From positions 52,432,200-52,496,199 of the forward strand of contig OY744531.1 in NCBI GenBank assembly GCA_963556195.1: DNA of 64,000 bases. The letters run 5' to 3'. A program made the position numbers and the translations under genes. The notes beneath the pieces were generated by a model, which was given only the letters and a program-made list of their open reading frames with translations, was not told the DNA's origin and ran no database searches. Below, piece by piece: positions 1 to 10,400 of the stretch. The stretch's first letter is position 1. Each line of letters starts with the position of its first letter. The DNA is from Sepiola atlantica (taxonomy: Eukaryota; Mollusca; Cephalopoda; Sepiida; Sepiolidae).

Positions 1-360
1 TAATAGTTTCTTGCTTCTTTTCCCTAAGATACCTCGTCCCATTTTAATGAATTTCGGTAAATAAATGTATTTATAGAAAAAAATGTTTTCAACAATTTGA
101 AGATATTTTGAGTAGGATGCCTCCCCAAGAGTAAATGTGGTATAGTGGTGACTGAGATGATTCTAGTTAAAAGTAAGATTTTTATAATTGTTGACCAAGG
201 ATGACCAACGACCCCCCTTTTCCAACACTTTTTTTATATTTTGTGCAAATAAATAATACAAAGTGTTGTATCTGTTCTCAGCACTTCATTTACTCTTTTA
301 CTATTGACGAAACTATTGCTTCCAACAATATTAAAAGTAAACAATATAATAATACGGCGT
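1..360. other. Unannotated AT-rich sequence
   Basis: I see no gene, repeat family or RNA in this stretch. The only open frame is short and ends in the purine-rich microsatellite that follows. Confidence 0.5.
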
Positions 361-369
361 CGTTAACAG

Positions 370-465
370 GAAAGAGAGAAAAAGAGAGAGGGGAGAACGG
401 GATGGTCAGAGAGAGAGAGACAAAGAGAGAGAGAGAAAGAGAGAGAGAGAGATACAGAGAGAGAT
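370..465. repeat. GA-rich microsatellite
   Basis: Interrupted (GA)n with A-rich interruptions. It makes the overlapping open frame read as an Arg/Glu run, which is a repeat artefact and not a protein. Confidence 0.9.
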
Positions 466-1340
466 GATATTAGTTTAAGTAAAACTTATCTCGAGTTTTT
501 TTTAAAAACTTAACTCTGGTATTTTTTTTTTAGTAAGATGTAACTCCCGTATTTGTTTTTTTTTTTGTTATTTTTTTTGGTGGTGGTGTTTGTGTAAGAT
601 AATTAAGAATGGCAAAAATGAATCGTGGACGAGTCCATTGTAGGTGGAACGTCGAGAAAGAAAGAAAGCGACTTGATAACTGTTAAGAAGGAGAGGGTTC
701 CGCAATGCTAGCGCGGCTTGAAAGGCGGCGGTTTCAGAAATGCGAAGAGCCGGAGCGCTTGGTGATCGGAGTATAGAAGTACCGGTAGAATGGGTTTTTA
801 CCGATGTTCATGGCACCGGTGAAGCTTTATTGGCTATGGTACCCAAGCCTGTCTTACTGTTAGGCTTTCGTATCCGCTGACTAAAATGCGACTGATAAGC
901 AAGTTGGTACCGTGAAGGAATCCTCTGACTTGTATTCATCAAACTTACAATTGGAAGTGCTTGTGGAACAATTGCTTCAGTTCACGCTCGGATAGACAAT
1001 GCAGAGCAAATTACTTTCCAATCGGATGTATATATGAACGAGTTTCTAGCGGAAACCAATTATGTGACTTCAGCATAAAAAAAACTTTCATGAGACAAAA
1101 GTATGTCAAAAGATTTTGTGTTATATGTGTGTGCGTAGCCGGCGTAAACCATCCGGTGATGGGAAATAAAGAAACCAAAGTGTTTTCATATAAGTTCTGT
1201 TCTTTGTCATTCTTGTTGGATCTTACTGGGTACCCCGAAAGAACGGGTAACACAACATTTCGAGGGGTTATACGTTTCACTTCGATTAGTTGTTTTCGGT
1301 TTGTACAGTAAGATTTACATCGCGTGTGACAACAGTAGGA
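466..1340. other. Unassigned stretch with a GC-richer block
   Basis: Positions about 690-880 are clearly richer in G+C and CpG than the surroundings. Overlapping open frames of about 110 codons lie on both strands at 961-1343, but neither shows a recognisable motif and they are antisense to each other, so I do not call a gene. Confidence 0.4.
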
Positions 1341-1412
1341 CATCAGTTGTTATTGATAAAAATAAATTACTATTCCCCCGGAAAATACCGGGTGGCTCTG
1401 CTAGTTTAAAAT
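1341..1412 (+). repeat. Possible 3' end of a dispersed retroelement
   Basis: The segment contains a short terminus (ACCGGGTGGCTCTGCTAGTT) followed by an A/T-rich tail. A similar terminus (ACACGGGTCTCGCTAGTT) precedes the (ATT)n at 21346-21365, and a reverse-complement relative lies at about 45040-45070. I infer that these are 3' ends of one non-LTR retroelement style. The family is not identified. Confidence 0.4.
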
Positions 1413-1689
1413 AATAAAATTGTTCAAACACAAAGTGTTAACATTTTGGTAATTTTGAAACATTTAATTACTTTTGAAATGGTACCTTAAGAAAAGAAAA
1501 GAGAGAAGAAACAAATTTGTTTTTTCACTGGCAATTTACAAAAGTCGATTTGGTCGCCTTTTCTTCAGAGCGACCGATGTTTGAAACATTTGAACGACGT
1601 TTTGACTTCACAGTTTGTGCGAGAAATGAGCGCAACGTTCACGTTATCGCAATAGCCACTAACCATTGATTTCTCGCTGGCAAATACCA

Positions 1690-1810
1690 TTGCTCTTCTC
1701 TGGGATTTGCGTGGCAATAAGCCCTCTCAAGGTCCCAGTACGCTCCGTACCCTTCCAGTTGAGGTTTGGTAAGTGCTCTTTCTCCTCGGTCTTTCTATCT
1801 TTCTATTTTC
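1690..1810 (+). repeat. Dispersed repeat, copy 1 (partner at 20548)
   Basis: Shares a diverged but colinear block with 20548-20670. Both contain a phrase of the form CAAGGTYCCAGTACKCTSCG followed by an ACCCTTC(C/A)A stretch and a pyrimidine-rich tail. No coding capacity is recognised. Confidence 0.6.
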
Positions 1811-1986
1811 ACGACAGTTAAGTCTGGTATCAGCCGAGGCTGATGCCATCATTTTGAGGAGGGGGCAGTTAATGAGATATTTTTGCAGTTTCAGTTCGCC
1901 TAGGTTCAAGTATTCCATGTTTGTTTTTTATTTATTTCTGTTGCAATTTCAATGTAGCTAGTCAGCGTTCATAGTTTATGTAGTAT

Positions 1987-2382
1987 GGTTTCTGCATTCG
2001 AGGATTTCCTTCCTGCAAGAATGCCAACAACAGAATCAAGTCAGTAAACAAAGCTGTACACCATGCTGACTCATACGATTTTACTTTACTAGTTAATAAT
2101 AGCTTTAAACGGTTGTTCTTATAAAGAAAATGCCTGTAAGATGTGTGCAATGGAAACAATTTGTGATTTTCTGTGGTTGGAATATGTTTGGGTAAGCAGA
2201 CATGGCGCCGCTTAATTGGGCAGCATTTTGCATAGGTAAAAATAATGCTCCACTCAGACTCCAGGCAACACCACTGGTTGTTGTCGGTGTGACCTGTGTG
2301 AGAACTGAGTACAAATAATAATACTACAATACAGATATAGAAACAGCCCAAATCGTAAGGCAAATCCTCGAATGCGGAAACC
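1987..2382. repeat. Short inverted repeat pair flanking about 350 bp
   Basis: A 21-bp segment at 1987-2007 (core GCATTCGAGGATTT) is repeated in inverted orientation at 2362-2382 with one mismatch. It creates mirrored open frames on the minus strand. It could be the ends of a small MITE, but no target-site duplication was found. Confidence 0.5.
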
Positions 2383-2678
2383 AACCCAAACCAGCCACAG
2401 GAAAGTTGACAGAAAAATTAAACACAAAATAAAGAACATCACACGCGCCCAAAGGAACTGAAACTGTCATAAACTGACCGACCCCCTAAAAACACACACA
2501 CACACGCACATAGATGTGTTCGCACCAGCCTGAATAGTCATAGAGAATGGAAAGACCCAGGAGGAGAAGTCTAGAACAGAATATCACTGGGAGGTCGAGA
2601 CCACTGGACTTTTGTATCTCTCTGGTAAACGATCCGGCAAAGTAAACAAATACCTTCAGCTAATTAGCATGTTTCATA

Positions 2679-2680
<2 letters not shown>

Positions 2681-2727
<47 letters not shown>
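2681..2727. repeat. (CT)n microsatellite
   Basis: Uninterrupted CT dinucleotide array of about 46 bp. Confidence 0.95.
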
Positions 2728-2729
<2 letters not shown>

Positions 2730-3540
2730 ATTTTTTCTTCTATATTGGGTGTAATCTAAAATTAGCGCTTGGATTAATGTTTAAAAAATTAAAATTACTT
2801 AAAATGCAAGTAAAATTTAAAAAACGGTTCAATGAATTAGCAGAGAATATAAACTTAATTATGATTTAAGAAATGTTACATATTTTCAAAAAATAATATA
2901 TTTATAAGTTTTCTATCACCTTGATTGATTTCAAATCGTGATGACTCAAATAAATATGAATTGTAGAAAAAAACAATTTACAAAGACATTTTAAAATCTA
3001 ATGTAAACAATTATTTCAAAGTATATGAACTGATATATTTAGACTATTTATGTAACCTGATTTTTTAGATCACAACAATTAATATTTATTCCTATCATTG
3101 TTAAAATGTATTATTTTATTCAATATAATTAAAATATTATTTATTAGAAATAAATCAAATAATGTACTATTTTTTTTAATTTTTCAGAATTATTTCTATT
3201 ATATTGAAACAATATATATTTGTATTTGCATTTATTGCGGAAAAGAAAACATGCGTTCATTAGAAAAAGATGTTCTGTCGTGTGTACTTGTAGCAGTACG
3301 AGTACTTTTCCTGTTGGGAAGAGTACTACCTACTCCCTATTTATATGAATACAAAATCGACTGTATAGACCCGGATAAAATATTTTTTATAAAATTTATT
3401 CGAAGTACATTTTTTTTAATCGATCAACATTGTTGAATTTACGCCAGGTGTTGATGGCAGAATTAACATGTAAATATTTGACATATTTAAAAATCTATAT
3501 ATTGTGTACAGATCTATATTTTCGCTGACTTTATCCGATA
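2728..3540. other. AT-rich stretch without recognisable gene
   Basis: Very A/T-rich sequence. The open frame at 3098-3436 has low-complexity Ile/Phe/Asn/Lys composition and no motif. Confidence 0.5.
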
Positions 3541-3542
3541 GG

Positions 3543-3544
<2 letters not shown>

Positions 3545-3598
<54 letters not shown>

Positions 3599-3633
3599 TA
3601 CCGTTTCATATATGCAATAACATATATTGCATA

Positions 3634-3672
<39 letters not shown>

Positions 3673-3685
3673 TTTGAAGTAAATA

Positions 3686-3718
<33 letters not shown>
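3545..3718. repeat. Cluster of three (TA)n arrays
   Basis: TA arrays at about 3545-3593, 3639-3671 and 3690-3718 are separated by short unique A/T-rich sequence. They produce the poly-(Tyr-Ile) open frames on both strands. Confidence 0.95.
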
Positions 3719-3720
<2 letters not shown>

Positions 3721-3839
3721 TATTCACTTGAACCCTTCTCAATACATAAGTAGAGCTTAGAAGTAGTATAATAATATACTTGACATGAGTATATTTCATT
3801 ATTCTTATATACATATTAAGTTCATAATGATAATCGAAA

Positions 3840-4560
3840 AATTACGTTTTAAAATACAATAAAATGATATATTTAATGCAATGTTAATTGTTTGAGTGCT
3901 CAATGCCATAGATTCAAATCTGTATAACATAGCTGATATAATTTTAAAAAATACAGCTTACACTCGTGGTTCGACGATCATACCAGATTCCATACATGAA
4001 TAGAAAATAGTCGGATGTTATTTATGCTGTGTTGTAGCACTAGTCCTTATTTAGGATTACACCATAACAGAAGCGACGCCTGACGATTATCTAATTAAGA
4101 CATCAAGCCCGGTGTCATGTTGGGACATATGTGGTAAGTTGTAACTTATATATCTGTCATTATACATAAAGGAATATTTTCCAGCTATCGCACTTTTACT
4201 TTTGTATATACACTATGGTACATATTTGTATTTTTATTGGTGGGTGCGTGGTTCATAGTGTAAAATGTATTTTCCAGTTATCCAAAATGCGCACACAATG
4301 GTGTTATCTTTTAAATGTATTATTAAACTGGGTTCAAGCTTAGCAATCATTGGCAACAAAAAAAAATGGGCGTGGCTTGAACATTTTAACCACTCCAAAA
4401 AACACATTAAGTGCATTTGTATCCGTAAAACCCTCCAGCAAGCCAAACTGCAAATATATGTACATTTGTCTATGAATATATGTATATATAAATGTGAATG
4501 TGTATATATATTTGCTTTGCTGTTATTTTCTCGTAAAAATTGCGTCATTATGTTGGTGCA
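3840..4560. other. Unassigned sequence
   Basis: No recognisable gene. Overlapping open frames on both strands (4234-4635 minus, 4265-4573 plus) are mutual antisense reads ending in a TA array and have no motif. Confidence 0.4.
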
Positions 4561-4577
4561 ATATATGAAATAAACAA

Positions 4578-4585
4578 CATGTATA

Positions 4586-4617
<32 letters not shown>

Positions 4618-4620
4618 CAT
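4578..4620. repeat. (TA)n array
   Basis: Imperfect TA dinucleotide array. Confidence 0.95.
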
Positions 4621-4624
4621 GTTT

Positions 4625-5205
4625 ATAGAATTCATTTTTTAAAATGTTGTTTAAAAAGTGTTTTATTGATATATATATGTATTAAAAGAAAAATATTTTT
4701 AATTAAGATTGTCAAAAAAAATATTCTTAATAGCTATTTTCACATGACACATTTTCAAACAAATAATTCATATTCAGATAATGTCAAGTAATGTCGAAAA
4801 GTTCTTCTCGAAAAGATGCTTACATTTTTATTAAACAACTTAAAAATGAAAACCAATTTCTTTCGTTTACATGATAAAAACCAAATGCATTTTTATGAAA
4901 AACTTAAAATGAAACTATAGTTATTTTTAAATCCATCCAAGAAGTGTGTATACTATGTGGTATTCATTAAGTGACGGCTTGTAACAGAATTATTTTTTCA
5001 TCCCGTTCGAATTTGGCACTTTAAAGTCATTGTATTATTTTCCTTGTACGCAGTACATGGCGAATAATAGTTTGTATGTGTTTCTAGTTCGATGACGTCA
5101 CTTGGCATTATACAAATATTTTTTCTGATGTCATTTCTTCAAATCGTAGTTAATATCTTTAAAAATCTTTAATTTAAATTGGAAAAAAAAAATTTATTGT
5201 GAGAA
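4625..5205. other. Unassigned AT-rich sequence
   Basis: No gene, RNA or recognisable repeat is seen apart from A/T homopolymer runs. Confidence 0.4.
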
Positions 5206-5218
5206 TATATTTTGAAAA

Positions 5219-5314
5219 TATATGTATATATAATATATACATATATATACATATATATTTAAGAATATCAGATACTTATACATACACACACAGATCAATA
5301 TATATATATATATG

Positions 5315-5381
<67 letters not shown>

Positions 5382-5485
5382 ACATTTTTATGAATTAAAA
5401 AATTATTTGTGAGTAAACTACAAAGATATATAATCTACTTTCAAAAATCTATAACAGATCGCTATTCGATCGCAAAGTGAGCTAA

Positions 5486-5520
<35 letters not shown>
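5219..5520. repeat. (TA)n arrays
   Basis: Broken TA repeats from 5219 lead into a long pure array at about 5317-5377, and a further array lies at about 5486-5520. Confidence 0.95.
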
Positions 5521-5521
<1 letters not shown>

Positions 5522-5879
5522 TTTTAAAGGATTCAAAAGATTTTCAAATCATATTCCAACTACTGAGATATTTAACATTTTATCTAAACTTGCAGTTTTG
5601 TTTTGTTTTTTTTATTTGTTGTTTAGAATACCTTTTCATCTCGGATATTGTTAATTTTTTTCTGCGCACAAATACAGCTGTTCCAGAAATCTTGTGCTCG
5701 AGAAAGACACTGTTTAAGAAAAATGTTTATATGTAGCTAACTGAAAATTAACCATATCTAGAAGCAGCTGTAAACGAAATGGATAAAATGATGTGTACTC
5801 TTTATTTGCAATATGATTTTAAAATAATTTACATTCTTGAAAAATACATAAAAATAAAACATTGAAAAAAATTACTTAC

Positions 5880-5942
<63 letters not shown>
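5880..5942. repeat. (TA)n array
   Basis: TA dinucleotide array with one interruption. Confidence 0.95.
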
Positions 5943-5944
<2 letters not shown>

Positions 5945-6232
5945 GTTGTGTTTGCGTGCATATTTACTTTACATACTATACAATTACGGTTCTATCGAAT
6001 CGTACCTGGGTTTAACAAAACCATCTCCCAACTCGTCCCAAGATTTAGTAAAACAATGTTTCAAAACCCTCACAATATTCTTGTTCTCTGAATAAGTTGA
6101 GCGAAAGGTTTCATTAATCCCATATACCATTCGATGGGATCTTAATTGTATAATATGTAAAAGACTGAAACACATATACTGCCTTGTATAACAATTGAGC
6201 ATCCCTGTTTAATTTTCCTACTGCAACAAGAT

Positions 6233-6257
6233 ATAATATATATATATATATATATAC
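6233..6257. repeat. (TA)n array beside the hammerhead motif
   Basis: Short TA array ending four bases from the outer stem of the hammerhead at 6261-6305. Confidence 0.9.
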
Positions 6258-6260
6258 TCA

Positions 6261-6305
6261 TCCACATACAGATTGTTTCGCTGTTTCACAGCTCATCAGT
6301 GCGGC
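6261..6305 (-). ncRNA. Type I hammerhead ribozyme motif (Penelope-like element terminal repeat type)
   Basis: Read on the minus strand, every element of the minimal hammerhead is present: stem I CCGCA/TGTGG (one G-U pair), the invariant CTGATGA, a 5-bp stem II GCTGT/ACAGC closed by GAA, then GAA, and a short stem III ACA/TGT with a 3-nt loop. The A15.1-U16.1 pair is kept and an A occupies the cleavage position, giving a predicted cut between plus-strand positions 6267 and 6266. A very short stem III is typical of the type I hammerheads described in the terminal repeats of Penelope-like elements. Activity is inferred, not shown. No reverse transcriptase is seen immediately beside it. Confidence 0.75.
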
Positions 6306-6744
6306 TAGACCAGTTAGTGCCTCAAGCACTATATATAAACACACTTGTGTTAAGCAAAAAAGAAAACAGTTCTTTGAGCAGCCTGGAAAGACTATTAATA
6401 CGGAAAAATATAATCATTCGCCGAAATAAAAATAATATAATTGGGAATTCTGGTTTTTACTTTGGTCAGTGGAATGCAATCAATCAATGTATATGCTCTG
6501 AAGCCGTAAATATTACTTCATTGAGCTTTTAATCTTAAATAATTTGGAAAATATAATAAGGGATATGTATACCCTTACATATATATTCTTTATATTAACC
6601 GGGAAATATATATATATATGTGTGTGTGTGTGTGTTTCTCGGATAAAAATAACTAATTTTCATCTGTTTACCAATAAAAAGAACTATATGAAGAACAATA
6701 AAACATGTAAATTGGAAGTGTTATAATAAATGTATATGTTAATA

Positions 6745-6772
6745 TTTCGGACGGGCCTCCGTCCTTTATGAA
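6745..6772 (-). ncRNA. Degenerate hammerhead-like motif
   Basis: On the minus strand a perfect 6-bp stem II (GGACGG/CCGTCC, AGGC loop) is followed by GAAA as in a hammerhead, but the CTGATGA core is lost (TCATAAA). It has the same orientation as the motif at 6261. It is probably an inactive remnant of a Penelope-like terminal repeat. Confidence 0.4.
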
Positions 6773-7640
6773 AATTATATTTTGATAAAAGTTGGTTAAG
6801 TTTGCAATTTTCATTTAGAAACTGTCCAATTTCATCTTTGTACAACACTGATTTCCATGTTTCTTAGATAACTGTTTTTTTTTGTTTTAACTTTTATGTC
6901 GGCATCGCGAGAAATTGTACGTTTGAATAGCAAAGCTAATTTCTCTTTTTATGAACATCAACGTAAGCGTTAAGTACAAATGATTTTTCACTTGATAAAT
7001 GTTTCTCAATCTTTAAAAACAACCATCAGAGTTCTGATCTGATTTATGTGTTATGAGTTTATTGTTCAACTCTTATTACTACGTATCCACGGATTACAGC
7101 AATTTGAACATTTTGTACAACTCCAAAAAAAACTGTTTTCTTTGTATATTTTTATACTACTCTTTTTGTCCAACTTTTACATAAGATGTTGCTTCCCGTC
7201 CTTTGGCGAAAAAAATAGACAAAAGAAAAAAATGAAAAGAGGCCTCCTAACCCCAATAAAGAGTCCTACATTCACGCCTTAAACCGAGTTTTCATTCATC
7301 ATTATTTTTCTTGTTACTATTATTATTATTGTTGTGGTTTATAATTCAATGTCCCTGTGTTCAAAATGAGTTCTTCAGTATGTTTGTTTCAGTACACAGC
7401 CTTTAACTTTTTAGTCAAAGTTCAATCCACAAAATACACAACTTTAAACCACCGTTTCTTATGATGTATTCTTAACCGAAGTTACCGACAGCAGGTTCTC
7501 GGGCTTTCGATAAATACAGTGTAGCCTGAAGACTAGGACCCTCTCACTTGCATATAGAAGCATGATAAAATATTCGCTGGTAGTATATTATGCTTTTTTT
7601 ATATATCTCGAACTGACCTAACCTTTCATATAATAATAGA
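6773..7640. other. Unassigned sequence between hammerhead motifs
   Basis: No Penelope-like reverse transcriptase or endonuclease motif was recognised here, although hammerhead motifs lie on both sides. The open frame at 7046-7282 has no motif. Confidence 0.4.
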
Positions 7641-7645
7641 AGGTC

Positions 7646-7646
<1 letters not shown>

Positions 7647-7692
<46 letters not shown>
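7647..7692. repeat. (TA)n array
   Basis: TA array immediately upstream of the terminal-repeat-like segment that contains the second hammerhead motif. Confidence 0.9.
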
Positions 7693-7693
<1 letters not shown>

Positions 7694-7720
7694 TCATAAA
7701 TAAATATTACATTATTTATA

Positions 7721-7765
7721 CCTACAAACGACGTTGTTTCGAGTTTACGCTTTCATCAGTGTAGG
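7721..7765 (-). ncRNA. Hammerhead ribozyme motif with weakened stem II
   Basis: Minus strand: a perfect 6-bp stem I (CCTACA/TGTAGG), intact CTGATGA, and GAAAC in the right places. Stem II is damaged: the closing position is A opposite C, leaving about two pairs, and stem III can form only two pairs. This looks like a mutated copy of the ribozyme class at 6261. Flanking sequence 7692-7740 recurs at 8051-8100, as expected of a repeated terminal region. Confidence 0.55.
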
Positions 7766-8050
7766 AAAGTTAAAACGTCAGACGGTCAAAAGGCGCGAGG
7801 CCTGTTCACAGCGTCAACAACGACTCCGCATGCTTTCGCTTTATCCCCAATTCCAAGGGAAATTGTCAATTGATACGGGAGAAATTAAGTTATATTTATG
7901 CCAAATACAGCAGGTCGTAAACACCAGACATTCTAGAGGGGTCAACGAACTTAATTTGAGCCTTGCATTATAGCTTAAGTGAATCTCTGTTTTTTTTTAT
8001 ATATTCTAACAATACTCAACTTTATATCTCTTAAAGAGGCTTCATAACAA

Positions 8051-8125
8051 TATTCATAAATAAATATTAAATTATGTATGCCTACATACATACAACGTAG
8101 CTTGAAGCTGAGGCGCTCAGTGTAT
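8051..8125 (-). repeat. Second copy of the hammerhead-flanking terminal repeat, decayed
   Basis: Positions 8051-8100 match 7692-7740 (ATTCATAAATAAATATTA then an A/T-rich segment and CCTACA). The ribozyme core after it is no longer recognisable beyond a CTGAG remnant. The two copies are about 360 bp apart in the same orientation. Confidence 0.45.
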
Positions 8126-8139
8126 ATAAGTGACAATTT

Positions 8140-8172
<33 letters not shown>
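8140..8172. repeat. (TA)n array
   Basis: TA dinucleotide array just upstream of the fold-back element. Confidence 0.9.
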
Positions 8173-8176
<4 letters not shown>

Positions 8177-8200
8177 TACATATAATAATTTTTATTTATA

Positions 8201-8440
8201 CAGACATATACAAAATACCACTACACTGGGGGTCTATGTGTTCGATCAATACTTATAAGAAACTAAGATCTTATCGGGCGGAAACATTTCATGATTCACT
8301 AAGTATTATATAATGGTTTTTCTCAATATGAACATCTGAATGAAAGATCATACATTTACCCCCTGATGAGATCTTAGATTCTCATAACTATTGATCGATA
8401 ACATCGACATGCCAGTGTATCGGCTTTTTGTACATGTCTG
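8201..8440. mobile_element. Palindromic fold-back element, about 240 bp
   Basis: The left half (from CAGACATATACAAAAT at 8201) and the right half (ending TTTTTGTACATGTCTG at 8440) are imperfect reverse complements along roughly 95 bp each. Matching inner blocks include CGATCAATA with ATTGATCG, and CTAAGATCTTATC with GATGAGATCTTAG. About 50 bp of unpaired centre remains. There is no coding capacity. This is the structure of a fold-back MITE. No clear target-site duplication is seen. Confidence 0.75.
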
Positions 8441-8539
8441 CATGAAAAAAAATAATTATATAAATATCTATATTTACTATTGAGCACTTTTCTATTATTC
8501 TGTGGATGTTTATCCTGTGGATGTCTACTTTACATGGAT

Positions 8540-8542
<3 letters not shown>

Positions 8543-8600
<58 letters not shown>

Positions 8601-8601
8601 C
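8543..8601. repeat. Compound (TA)n-(GA)n microsatellite
   Basis: TA array passing directly into a GA array. Confidence 0.95.
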
Positions 8602-9590
8602 TTGACCGTTTCGCTTTTCTTTTTCTTTTTGTAAACTATGCTGCTGTTTTTACAACATTTTTACTTTTTTAGAATTTCTTAAGTTAAAGTCAATTACTAA
8701 GGTGTAATTAAATTATTAATTGAACAAAATTGTCATAAAACACTAAATAATTTTATTAAGATAATCGTGTTTTAATCTTTAGTTTTAAAATAATCGAATA
8801 TAAGAAGCTTCCAAAATGTTCACTCTTATTATATATGAGGATTTGCTATGAATTTTCAAGCCAGATATGAGATCTTATTCGACAGTTTTGATTCCTTTGA
8901 AATCCCTAAGTAATTTTTCAACAAAATATCAAGGGAGCTGACTTGTTTACAAATAAACTGAATTTTTTTCTGGTTGATGTCATTTCGTAATTAAATTATT
9001 TTCTTTAATAGAATTTTTTTTAAATTCGTTTTATTTCATGATTTTTCATTTTTGATCAAAATAAGTAATCGCTTGATAGTAAATAAAGTATAATAATGTG
9101 CAAGTCTCGTCAAGGCGATGAAAATGCACAGACATATGAGATGTGTTCACATAATTTTATTAATATAGAGATTCGCCTATTCTGAAGAGCTCTCTGAATC
9201 GGTGCCTGAACATAAAGTGACCCTTAAAACAGGATACCAATAAACAATTTACAGGAGATAAGATATAAATGAGGAAGAATGTTTAAAGATTTAATGAACG
9301 CAATCAGGCGTGGCAAAAAAGAAAAAGGGGAGGAAAAATTACAATCAATCTCTTGTTCTTACCGACAAGAGACGGATCAAACGACTGTTTATTTTAGTAA
9401 TACTAAGTGCGAGTGATTCTTCTACCTTACACGAAGAGCCTATATACAACAGTTCACATGAAAAGTGTCGAATTTCTATGTCTGTTAGTCAACGGATGTC
9501 CTATTTTCGAGATGTGATTTTTCAACATATAAAATCGACCACAGATTTTTGTTCTTGAGAATTATGCATTACATAGATTACAGCAAAAAT
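8602..9590. other. Unassigned AT-rich sequence
   Basis: No recognisable gene. The open frame at 9310-9558 (82 codons, Lys/Arg-rich start) has no known motif and no supporting context. Confidence 0.4.
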
Positions 9591-9612
9591 ACAAGGTGTC
9601 TCAGAATAACGT
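9591..9612. repeat. Possible lone end of a Tc1/mariner-class element
   Basis: TACAAGGTGTCTCAGAATAA resembles TACAGGGTG-type termini of Tc1/mariner-class MITEs. No matching opposite end was found, so this is tentative. Confidence 0.2.
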
Positions 9613-10129
9613 GATTCATTTAATAAGAACATCATTCAATACTTTAGGAGATTAATGGAAAATAGAATAACTTCTGCAAATAATCAAGAGAGATTGTATT
9701 ATCAGTAATATTGACGAAGTGATAACACTTCAAATGAGTGGTTCTAGTGATGAAGCCTTATTCTCCCTATCAAGTTGCGTCAACAGCAAGAACTCTGTGT
9801 TTTGCGGATCTCTAACGCCAAATGAAAACCAACAACTGCTGCACTCTTTGAGCCCCCATCTTAAAGTATGACACACTCTGACTGTTTTGCTTTGAGAATG
9901 ATGTTGGAAACACAGTAACCGCCAAGGAAGGATCGTGTCAGCACCGATGCGCACATTTAGAACATATCTTGCAAAATGTAATTTAATAATAAGAGAGTAT
10001 GTCTGAACACTATTCTTAATTTTCATCATTTCAGCTTTTAAGATATACAAATGTTATTGTATTTCTTTTATGGTTCATAAGTTATCAGCTTAAGTTGAAT
10101 TAACTTATTTCTTTTCGTACCAGTCAGTG

Positions 10130-10400
10130 ATTAGTCGCCGGTAATGCGTCCGGCAGTGACTTTGTTGATGTCGTGCTGAGGTATAGTCTTGTTCAGTCTC
10201 TGGAGCGTAACACTTTAGCTTTACATTCTCTTTGAGAAGGGGTTAGTCTATCGCTAATCGTCTGACGCCCCGCTACCAGTGAATGACAACGGGGCTCCTC
10301 GGGAATTTTTGTAAGCTAGAGTGCGCTAATCTTAGTGCTCTGGCTTTTTAACTTAACCCCTGACCCTGTGTCTAAATTCCTGAACATAAGTTTTGAGCGT
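10130..10400 (+). repeat. Diverged copy of the 319-bp repeat found at 52.8-53.5 kb
   Basis: Colinear matches to the later tandem repeat include a GACGCCCC segment, then ACGGGGCT, an AATTTTT segment, AGAGTGC, CTGGCTT and CTGACCCTGTGTC. Overall divergence is high. It appears as a single unit and not as an array. Confidence 0.55.

Noticed and set aside
201..467. 88-codon frame ending in Arg/Glu repeats
   Set aside because: Most of its C-terminal part is the GA microsatellite, and there is no motif upstream.
961..1343. Overlapping 110-116 codon frames on both strands
   Set aside because: They are antisense to each other, show no domain, and could be dispersed-repeat sequence upstream of the terminus near 1400.
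5194..5393. Poly-(Tyr-Ile) open frames here and at many other loci (e.g. 17446-17637, 27425-27673, 49751-49988)
   Set aside because: They are translations of (TA)n arrays in any frame and strand, not proteins.
5670..5700. ATACAGCTGTTCCAGAAATC as a Tc1-class terminus
   Set aside because: No matching end was found within several kilobases.
9730..10050. 106-codon minus-strand frame
   Set aside because: No recognisable motif and no supporting context. The TIR-like end at 9591 has no partner.
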